A stretch of 12,050 nucleotides of DNA. It comes from Pseudomonadota bacterium. Lineage in GTDB: Bacteria > Pseudomonadota > Alphaproteobacteria > Acetobacterales > Acetobacteraceae. Shown here piece after piece: positions 6,173 through 12,050 of this stretch. The notes beneath the pieces are model-generated. The model did no database searches and was not told the DNA's origin. It worked only from the letters and a program-made list of their open reading frames with translations. The translations under genes and the position numbers were made by a program. The stretch is from assembly GCA_021808985.1 (NCBI GenBank), contig JAKBAQ010000061.1:1-12050 (forward strand). Reading direction: 5' to 3'. Numbering within the stretch: the stretch's first letter is position 1; the number at the start of each line of letters is the position of its first letter.

Positions 6173-9100
6173 GCGGATAATTTACAGACCGAAATCATGG
6201 TGATCCGCCAAAGCGGATTATTCCTCTCCCCCTGGTATCTCGCGCAGCACCGCGAGGTCGAAGCCCGCGGCGAAGACGGCGTCTCCCATTTCTGCCAGAT
6301 CGGCTGGCGCCAGGGCGCGCGCCCCAACCCCTATTTTGATCCTGCCTGGTATCTCGCGAAAAACCCTGAAATCGCCGCCGCGAATGTCAACCCGCTGCTG
6401 CACTACATCGCCTTCGGCGACGCCGAGGGCCGCGACCCCTCGCCCTATTTCGCCACGCGCTGGTACCGCGAAACCTACAAGCTGCCCCCGCGCGAGCCAT
6501 CCCTGAAACATTATCTGGAGCGTCGCTTCACCGGCCAGGTCAATCCCCTCCCCTTGTTCGACTCCGCCCACTACCTCGAACATAATCCTGACGTCGCCGC
6601 CGGCGGCGCCGACCCGTTCGAGCATTTTCTCATCTTCGGCGCCGCCGAGGGCCGCAACCCCTCCGCCGAGTTCGACATCGCATTCTACCTCAACCGCTAT
6701 GCCGAAATGCTGGGCGGGCAAAACCCGCTGCTGCACTATCTCGCCAACCGCGAGAGCGGCATGTTTCTGCCATCCCGCCCCGTGCATGAGGGCCTGATCC
6801 CGGCGGCGGTGAAGCACGCCACCCGCCCCTCGCCGCATTTCGAGGAGCTTCGCCCCCTCCCCGCCCACGCGCCGCGCAAAGCCAAATTGCTGGCCTATTA
6901 CCTGCCGCAATTCCATCAAATTCCTGAGAACGACGCCTGGTGGGGCAAAGGCTTCACTGACTGGACAAACCTCACCCGCGCCCTGCCGCGCTTCGTCGGC
7001 CACCTGCAACCGCGCATCCCGCGCGACCTTGGCTATTACACGCTCAACACTCCCTCCACCCTGCGCCGCCAGATCGAAATGGCCAAAGGTGCCGGCCTCT
7101 CGGGCTTCGTCTTCTACACCTACTGGTTCAACCGCCACCGCCTCCTCGAGGCCCCGCTCGAGCAACTCCTCGCCGACCCCAGCCTCGATTTCCCCTTCTG
7201 CGCGATGTGGGCAAACGAAAACTGGACCCGCCGCTGGGACGGGCTGGAGCGCGAAGTGCTGATCGCGCAGGAATATCTTGAGAGCGACGACGCCGCCCTC
7301 ATCGCCTGCCACGCCCGCCTCTTCGCCGACCCACGCTACATCCGCGTGCAGGGCCGCCCATTATGGATGATCTACCGCGTCACCCTCATCCCCGACGCCG
7401 CCGCCCGCATCGAAAAATGGCGCCAGATGTTCCGCGACCTGCACAATGAAAACCCGCTGATCGTGATGGCCCAAAGCCTCGGCGATTACGACCCCGCCCC
7501 CTACGGGCTCGACGGCGCGGTCGAATTCCCCCCCCACAAGCTCAGCCAGGAAACCCCGCGCCTCAACGGCACGCTCGACCTTCTGGACCCCGACTTCATC
7601 GCCACCGTGCATGCGTATGAGTCCATCGCCCACACCTCGCTCAGCATGCCGGCACCTGACTATCCGCTGATCAAAACCATCGTCCCCGGCTGGGACAACG
7701 ACCCCCGCCGCGAAGGCAAGGGCCTCGTCCTGCACGGCGCCACGCCCGCGAAATACCAGGCATGGCTGGAAAAACTCGTCGCCCACGCGCGGGAGACTCC
7801 CTTCCACGGCGAGCCGCTCCTGTGCGTGAACGCCTGGAACGAATGGGCCGAAGGCGCCTTCCTGGAGCCTGACATCCATTTTGGCGGCGCCTTCCTCAAC
7901 GCCACCGCCCGCGCCCTCTGCGCGCCCGAAACCGCCGAATTCGCCCCCGGCATCCTGCTCGTCGGGCACGATGCCCACCCCCACGGCGCGCAGCTTCTGC
8001 TGCTGCACATCGCCCGCCACCTGCGCCGCCAATGGGGCCTCAAGGTCCATCTCCTGCTGCTCGGCGTCGGCCCGCTGCTCGGCCCGTATAACGAAACCGC
8101 CGAAGTCAGCATCGCCTACGACAAAACCATCATCGCCAACCTGCTCGACAAATACCACGCCGCCGGCATCCGCACCGCCATCGTCAACTCCGCCGCCTCC
8201 TCGCGCGTCGTCCCCTGGCTGGAAAATCGCGGCATCCAGACAACCCTGCTGGTGCATGAAATGCCTCAGCTCCTGCAGGAATATAACCTCGAAATCCAAT
8301 CCCGCCTCGCCGCCGCCGCCGCCAGCCGCCTGGTCTTTTCCTCCCGCCTGTCCGCCCAGGCCTTCGCCGGCGCCATTGCCCTGCAAACCGAAGGCAACAT
8401 CATCCTGCCGCAAGGCAACTACCAGAACATGCGGTTCGACCCCGCCGCTCGCACCCGCATCCGCCGCGAGCTGAATATCGGGGATGAGGATTTCCTCATC
8501 CTCGGCGCCGGCTTCGCCGACATCCGCAAAGGCTTCGATCTTTTCCTGCAACTCGCGCGCAAGCTCACCGCCTTGCGCGGCGGCGTGCATTTCCTCTGGG
8601 TCGGCAACATCCAGCCGGTGCTCAAAACCTACCTCGCCCCGGAGATGGCCAAGCTCACCGCCGCCGGCTGCTTCCGCCACATCCCCTTCACCGAGCACAT
8701 CGCCGGCTATTTCTCCGCCGCTGACATTTTCGCCCTCACCTCCCGCGAAGACCCCTACCCGAGCGTGGTGATGGAGGCCCTCGCCTGCGGCGCGCCCTGC
8801 ATCGCCTTTGACGAAGCCGGCGGCATCCCCGAGCTGCTGCGCCGCGAAAAAGCCGGCCGCGTCGCCAAACTCGGCGATGTCGAGGATTTCCTGGCGCAGA
8901 CGGCCAGCCTGCTCGACCATGAAAAACTCCACCAGCTTCGCCCGCGCCTCGCCGCCATGGCCGAGCAGAGGTTCAACTTTCCAGCCTATGTTGAAACCCT
9001 CCTGCGCCTCAGCCATCCCCGCCTGCGCACGGTCAGCGCCGCCGTCATCAACTACAACTACGCCCGCCACCTGCCCGAGCGCCTGAACTCCATTTTCGCG

Positions 9101-9922
9101 CAAACCTACCCGCTGGCGGAAATCCTGGTCCTTGACGACGCCTCCACCGACGATTCCCTCACCATCGCCCAGGCCACCGCCCAGGCCGCGCGGCGCGAAA
9201 TCCGCCTCATCCCCAACCAGCAAAACTCCGGCTCCGTCTTCGCCCAATGGCGCCGCGCCGCGCGGGAGGCCAAAGGCGAGTTCATCTGGCTCTGCGAGGC
9301 GGATGACAGCGCCGCCCCCAACTTCCTCGCCCGCCTGCTGGAGGTGATGAACAACACCCCCACCCCCCTGCTCGCCTTCACTGACAGCCGCGCGGTAAAC
9401 GAGACCGGCCAGCAGGTAATGTCCAGCTACCAATCCTATTATTTCGATTCCGGCGCCAAGGAGCTCGCCGCCTCCGGCCTCTGGGAGGCCCGCGCCTTCG
9501 CCGAACGCCTGCTCAGCGTGCGCAACCTCATCCCCAATGTCAGCGCCGTGCTGTGGCGGCGCGAGGCCCTGCTGGCCGCGCTGGATGCCCTGCCCGAGCT
9601 GGAAACCTGGCGCCTCGCCGGCGACTGGCGGCTCTACCTCGCCCTGCTCACAACCCAGCCGGGCAACGTGGTGTATCTGGCCGAGCCGCTGAACACCCAC
9701 CGCCGCCACGGCGGCGGCGTCACGCAGAGCCTCTCCGCCCAGGCGCACACCGCCGAAATCGCCGCCATGCATAAAATCATCGTGAAAACTCTGAAGCCCG
9801 GAAACGCCATCCGCGCGGAACAGGCCGCCTACCTTGCCCGCGTCTCGGTTCAGCTCGGCGCGCGGCCCGGCGCGGCCACGCCAAAGCCCGCCCGGGCAGT
9901 TGCGCGCAAGCGCAATGTCTGA
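6170..9922 (+). CDS. Multidomain glycosyltransferase: N-terminal repeats, WbsX (GH99-like), GT4 and GT2 domains
   Basis: A 1250-residue predicted surface-glycan enzyme with no signal peptide or membrane helix visible, so probably cytoplasmic or peripheral. Residues 16-200 hold about five degenerate 35-40-residue repeats. Residues about 237-585 are a WbsX/GH99-like domain: YYLPQFHQIPENDAWWGKGF (243-262), ANENWTRRWDG (348-358) and NAWNEWAEGAFLEPD (554-568). Residues about 592-945 are a GT-B, GT4-like transferase. Its usual E-x7-E signature reads D861-x7-E869 (DPYPSVVMEALACGAP), so the first acid is Asp. Residues about 954-1180 are a GT-A, GT2-like transferase: VINYNYARHLPERLNSIFAQ (959-978), LDDASTDD (988-995) and EADD (1043-1046) in the metal/nucleotide-binding place. 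Start is TTG at 6170 with GGAGG upstream. The rml genes 40 bp downstream suggest rhamnose may be one of its sugars; this is inference. Acceptors and linkages are unknown. Confidence 0.88.
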   Translation: MADNLQTEIMVIRQSGLFLSPWYLAQHREVEARGEDGVSHFCQIGWRQGARPNPYFDPAWYLAKNPEIAAANVNPLLHYIAFGDAEGRDPSPYFATRWYRETYKLPPREPSLKHYLERRFTGQVNPLPLFDSAHYLEHNPDVAAGGADPFEHFLIFGAAEGRNPSAEFDIAFYLNRYAEMLGGQNPLLHYLANRESGMFLPSRPVHEGLIPAAVKHATRPSPHFEELRPLPAHAPRKAKLLAYYLPQFHQIPENDAWWGKGFTDWTNLTRALPRFVGHLQPRIPRDLGYYTLNTPSTLRRQIEMAKGAGLSGFVFYTYWFNRHRLLEAPLEQLLADPSLDFPFCAMWANENWTRRWDGLEREVLIAQEYLESDDAALIACHARLFADPRYIRVQGRPLWMIYRVTLIPDAAARIEKWRQMFRDLHNENPLIVMAQSLGDYDPAPYGLDGAVEFPPHKLSQETPRLNGTLDLLDPDFIATVHAYESIAHTSLSMPAPDYPLIKTIVPGWDNDPRREGKGLVLHGATPAKYQAWLEKLVAHARETPFHGEPLLCVNAWNEWAEGAFLEPDIHFGGAFLNATARALCAPETAEFAPGILLVGHDAHPHGAQLLLLHIARHLRRQWGLKVHLLLLGVGPLLGPYNETAEVSIAYDKTIIANLLDKYHAAGIRTAIVNSAASSRVVPWLENRGIQTTLLVHEMPQLLQEYNLEIQSRLAAAAASRLVFSSRLSAQAFAGAIALQTEGNIILPQGNYQNMRFDPAARTRIRRELNIGDEDFLILGAGFADIRKGFDLFLQLARKLTALRGGVHFLWVGNIQPVLKTYLAPEMAKLTAAGCFRHIPFTEHIAGYFSAADIFALTSREDPYPSVVMEALACGAPCIAFDEAGGIPELLRREKAGRVAKLGDVEDFLAQTASLLDHEKLHQLRPRLAAMAEQRFNFPAYVETLLRLSHPRLRTVSAAVINYNYARHLPERLNSIFAQTYPLAEILVLDDASTDDSLTIAQATAQAARREIRLIPNQQNSGSVFAQWRRAAREAKGEFIWLCEADDSAAPNFLARLLEVMNNTPTPLLAFTDSRAVNETGQQVMSSYQSYYFDSGAKELAASGLWEARAFAERLLSVRNLIPNVSAVLWRREALLAALDALPELETWRLAGDWRLYLALLTTQPGNVVYLAEPLNTHRRHGGGVTQSLSAQAHTAEIAAMHKIIVKTLKPGNAIRAEQAAYLARVSVQLGARPGAATPKPARAVARKRNV
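6215..6769 (+). repeat. Five degenerate protein repeats at the N-terminus of the large glycosyltransferase
   Basis: Within residues 16-200 the pattern F-D-x-x-W/H/F-Y-L, then N-P-D/E, then N-P-L-x-H-Y/F, then F-G-x-A-E-G-R-x-P-S recurs. Copies begin near residues 18 (FLSPWYLAQH), 56 (FDPAWYLAKNPEIA), 94 (FATRWYRETY), 130 (FDSAHYLEHNPDVA) and 168 (FDIAFYLNRYAEM). Copies 2 and 4 are the most complete. Copies 1, 3 and 5 have lost parts. Similar NPDV/HYLxFGxxEGR repeats accompany other bacterial glycosyltransferases and surface proteins. A docking or glycan-binding role would be inference. Confidence 0.8.
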
Positions 9923-9952
9923 TTGAAGCAGCCCGTCAAAATCCCGCTAACC

Positions 9953-9956
9953 AGGA
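9953..9956 (+). promoter_or_regulatory. Ribosome-binding site of rmlB
   Basis: AGGA, 6 nt before the ATG at 9963. It fixes this start over the out-of-frame ATG at 9956, in the 40-bp gap after the glycosyltransferase stop. No terminator or promoter is seen in that gap, consistent with one transcript. Confidence 0.6.
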
Positions 9957-9962
9957 TGCTGC

Positions 9963-11021
9963 ATGAAAATTCTTCTCACCGGCGGCTGCGGCTTCATCGG
10001 CTCCGCCGTCATCCGGCACGCCATCGCCGCCAGCCCGCATGAAATCATCAATATCGACAAGATGACCTACGCGGCCTGCGAAGACGCCCTGGAAACCGCG
10101 CTCGCCCACCCCCGCCACACCCTCATCAAGGCTGACATCACCGACAGCGCCGCCATGCGCGCCGCCTTCGCCACCCACCAGCCCGACGCGGTGATGCATC
10201 TGGCCGCCGAAAGCCATGTCGACCGCTCGATCGACGGCCCCGCCGCCTTTATTCATACAAATGTAACCGGCACCTTCACCTTGCTGGAAGCCGCCCGGGA
10301 ATATTACACCACCCTCCCCGCCGCGCGCCGCGCCGGCTTCCGCTTCCACCATATTTCCACCGATGAGGTGTTCGGCGCCCTCGCCGATGAAGACCCGCCC
10401 TTCAACGAGCACACCCCCTACGACCCGCGCAGCCCCTACTCCGCGAGCAAGGCGGCGTCTGACCATCTGGTCCGCGCCTGGGGCCACACTTATGCCCTGC
10501 CCGTCATCGTCTCCAACACCACCAACAATTACGGCCCCTGGCAGTTCCCCGAAAAACTGATCCCCCTCATCCTCATCAACGCCCTCGATGAAAAGCCCCT
10601 GCCGGTCTATGGCGACGGCCTCAACACGCGCGACTGGCTGTTTGTCGAGGATCACGCCCAGGCCCTGCTCAAGGTCGTGGAATCTGGCACACCTGGGGAG
10701 ACCTACTGCATCGGCCCCCGCCAGCCGCGCCGGAACATTGACGTGGTGAAAGCCATCTGCGCCATCCTTGACGCCAAGCGTCCCAGCCCCAACGGCCCGC
10801 GCGCCCGCCTTATCACTTATGTACGCGACCGTCCCGGCCACGACCACCGCTACGAGATCGACCCCTCCACCGCCGAAGCGGCGCTGGACTGGAAGGCGGC
10901 ACACGATTTCGAGCGCGGCCTCGCCGCCACGATTGACTGGTATCTCGCCCATGAGACCTGGTGGCGCGGCATCCAAACCCAAAAATATGCCGGGCAGCGC
11001 CTGGGCGGAGAAAAAGCATGA
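9963..11021 (+). CDS. rmlB: dTDP-glucose 4,6-dehydratase
   Basis: Second enzyme of dTDP-L-rhamnose synthesis: it dehydrates dTDP-glucose to dTDP-4-keto-6-deoxyglucose with bound NAD+. It is a cytoplasmic, extended short-chain dehydrogenase/reductase of 352 residues (usual 330-360). Features: Rossmann motif TGGCGFIG (6-13), HLAAESHVDRSI (79-90), catalytic STDEVFG (132-138, with Thr133, Asp134, Glu135), the YSASK pair Tyr159/Lys163, TNNYGPWQFPEKLIPL (187-202) and NTRDWLFVEDH (221-231). The region where many homologues have IGGNNE reads IGPRQPRRN (250-258), a small divergence away from the active site. Its stop codon overlaps the rmlA start (ATGA), so the two are translationally coupled. Confidence 0.96.
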   Translation: MKILLTGGCGFIGSAVIRHAIAASPHEIINIDKMTYAACEDALETALAHPRHTLIKADITDSAAMRAAFATHQPDAVMHLAAESHVDRSIDGPAAFIHTNVTGTFTLLEAAREYYTTLPAARRAGFRFHHISTDEVFGALADEDPPFNEHTPYDPRSPYSASKAASDHLVRAWGHTYALPVIVSNTTNNYGPWQFPEKLIPLILINALDEKPLPVYGDGLNTRDWLFVEDHAQALLKVVESGTPGETYCIGPRQPRRNIDVVKAICAILDAKRPSPNGPRARLITYVRDRPGHDHRYEIDPSTAEAALDWKAAHDFERGLAATIDWYLAHETWWRGIQTQKYAGQRLGGEKA

Positions 11022-11899
11022 TCACCAAGGGCATCATCCTCGCCGGCGGCTCCGGCACCCGCCTGCATCCCATGACCCAGGCAACCTCCAAGCAGCTGCT
11101 CCCGGTCTATGACAAGCCGATGATCTACTACCCGCTCTCCACCCTGCTGCTCGCCGGCATCCGTGACGTGCTGATCATCTCCACCCCCGCCGACCTGCCG
11201 CAATTCCAGCGCCTGTTCCATGACGGCTCGCATCTCGGCGTGCGCATCACCTATGCCGAGCAGCCCAAGCCGGAGGGCCTCGCCCAGGCCTTCCTCATCG
11301 GCGCTGACTGGATCGCCGGCCAGCCCTGCGCCCTGGCCCTGGGCGACAATCTCATCCACGGTGACCATCTCTCCACCCTGCTGCGCGCCGCCGGCGCCCG
11401 GCCCGAGGGCGCCACCGTCTTCGCCTATCAGGTCCGCGACCCCGAGCGCTACGGCGTCATCAGCTTCGACGCGCAAGGCAAGGCCATCGAAATCGTCGAA
11501 AAACCGAAAAACCCCACCTCCCCCTGGGCGGTCACCGGCCTCTATTTCTACGATCACCGCGTCACTGAATTCGCCCGTCAGGTAAAGCCCTCCGCCCGCG
11601 GCGAGCTGGAAATCACCGATCTCAACCAGATCTATCTGCACGAGGGCACTCTGCATGTTGAACGCCTGGGCCGCGGCACCGCCTGGCTCGACGCCGGCAC
11701 ACCCGATTCCCTGATCCAGGCCGCCACCTTCGTGCAAACCATCCAGAGCCGCCAGGGCAACCTGGTCGGCTGCCCGGAGGAGGTCGCCTTCCGCATGGGC
11801 TTCATCGACACCGCCCAGCTCATGGCGCAGGCCGAGCGCATCAAGAAAACCGAACTCGGGCAGATCCTTCAAGACATCGCGAACGGAACGCACCACTGA
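11018..11899 (+). CDS. rmlA: Glucose-1-phosphate thymidylyltransferase
   Basis: First enzyme of the dTDP-rhamnose pathway: glucose-1-phosphate plus dTTP gives dTDP-glucose and pyrophosphate. It is cytoplasmic, normally a tetramer inhibited by dTDP-rhamnose. I place the start at ATG 11018 (ATGA overlap with rmlB), with GGAG at 11007-11010 as the ribosome site. This gives 293 residues, the classical RmlA/RfbA length. An in-frame ATG at 10961 would add 19 residues that do not look like the family and would lie deep inside rmlB. Motifs: GGSGTRLHPMT (11-20 region, nucleotide binding), SKQLLPVYDKPMIYYPLSTL (24-43), ALGDN (107-111, metal-binding Asp110), EKPKNP (161-166), GELEITDLN (195-203) and WLDAGT (223-228). 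The TGA overlaps the rmlC ATG by 1 nt. Confidence 0.96.
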   Translation: MITKGIILAGGSGTRLHPMTQATSKQLLPVYDKPMIYYPLSTLLLAGIRDVLIISTPADLPQFQRLFHDGSHLGVRITYAEQPKPEGLAQAFLIGADWIAGQPCALALGDNLIHGDHLSTLLRAAGARPEGATVFAYQVRDPERYGVISFDAQGKAIEIVEKPKNPTSPWAVTGLYFYDHRVTEFARQVKPSARGELEITDLNQIYLHEGTLHVERLGRGTAWLDAGTPDSLIQAATFVQTIQSRQGNLVGCPEEVAFRMGFIDTAQLMAQAERIKKTELGQILQDIANGTHH

Positions 11900-12050
11900 T
11901 GAAAATCGAACCCCTCAACATCCCCGAGGTCCTGCTCATCACCCCGCCCAAATTCGGTGATTCCCGCGGCTTCTTCTCCGAAACCTGGAGTGCGGCCAAA
12001 CTCGCCGCCCAGGGCTTCACCGAGCATTTCGTGCAGGACAATCAAAGCCT
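11899..12050 (+). CDS. rmlC: dTDP-4-dehydrorhamnose 3,5-epimerase, N-terminal part, cut by right edge
   Basis: Third enzyme of the pathway: it epimerises C3 and C5 of dTDP-4-keto-6-deoxyglucose before reduction by RmlD. Only the first 50 codons are in the window. The translation begins MKIEPLNIPEVLLITPPKFG and continues with DSRGFFSETW (residues 21-30), the family's D-x-R-G-x-F-x-E-x-[YWF] signature, then FVQDNQS (44-50), which matches the conserved Q-D-N-x-S active-site strand. The ATG overlaps the rmlA stop (TGATG). The Shine-Dalgarno is weak, so it probably relies on translational coupling. rmlD is expected to follow outside the window. Confidence 0.93.
   Translation, partial: MKIEPLNIPEVLLITPPKFGDSRGFFSETWSAAKLAAQGFTEHFVQDNQS

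Noticed and set aside
6144..6179. Eleven-codon mini-ORF (ATG at 6144) overlapping the glycosyltransferase start, as a leader peptide
   Set aside because: No ribosome site of its own, no run of regulatory codons and no attenuator-like structure beyond the small hairpin.
6215..6769. WYL-domain regulator suggested by the recurring W-Y-L residues
   Set aside because: The letters come from a short repeat unit (FD-x-x-WYL) in a glycosyltransferase. No WYL-domain fold or HTH is present.
7361..9772. 803-residue open frame on the minus strand, opposite the large glycosyltransferase
   Set aside because: The translation is Gly/Ala/Glu/Val-rich without recognisable motifs. Long antisense frames are expected where a gene uses almost only C- or G-ending codons. 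The plus-strand frame has clear domains.
10961..11017. Upstream in-frame ATG extending RmlA by 19 residues
   Set aside because: The extra residues do not resemble the family and lie inside rmlB. The ATG at 11018 has a Shine-Dalgarno site and gives the usual 293-residue length.

Overview
The window looks like chromosome of a high-GC alphaproteobacterium. Codon third positions are strongly C/G-biased (GCC, CGC, CTC, ATC), there is a bc1-complex cytochrome c1 gene, and a short AT-rich palindromic intergenic element interrupts the GC-rich background. I lean towards the Acetobacteraceae (acidophile or acetic-acid-bacterium relatives). That is an inference from overall style, not from a marker gene.

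Layout. (1) Positions 1-405 hold the 3' end of a cytochrome c1 gene (petC), closed by a textbook intrinsic terminator. (2) mtnP (537-1415) encodes methylthioadenosine phosphorylase. (3) A roughly 100-bp palindromic, REP/MITE-like element (about 1458-1556) separates mtnP from the convergent lysE/argO-type exporter gene (1570-2190, minus). (4) A marC-family membrane protein gene (2244-2921, plus) diverges from lysE across 53 bp. (5) A tightly coupled marR-emrA-emrB operon (2971-6103) has 1-nt overlaps between genes and a perfect 20-bp palindrome over its putative -10 box. It specifies a self-regulated DHA2/HlyD multidrug exporter without its own outer-membrane channel gene. (6) A polysaccharide region (6170 to the end) opens with a 1250-residue, three-domain glycosyltransferase. 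It continues with rmlB, rmlA and the start of rmlC, whose reading frames overlap by 4 bp (rmlB/rmlA) and 1 bp (rmlA/rmlC).

How the parts work together. RmlA, RmlB and RmlC perform the first three steps from glucose-1-phosphate towards dTDP-L-rhamnose (RmlD would be expected just beyond the right edge). The large glycosyltransferase probably uses dTDP-rhamnose or related donors to build a surface glycan such as O-antigen, capsule or exopolysaccharide. The left half is ordinary housekeeping and transport.

I found no tRNA, rRNA, CRISPR array, transposase, integrase or defence system. Nothing here is clearly a new biological system. The items most worth a second look are the multidomain glycosyltransferase with its N-terminal repeats, the composite palindrome at 1458-1556, and the operator overlapping the -10 box of a possibly leaderless marR transcript.
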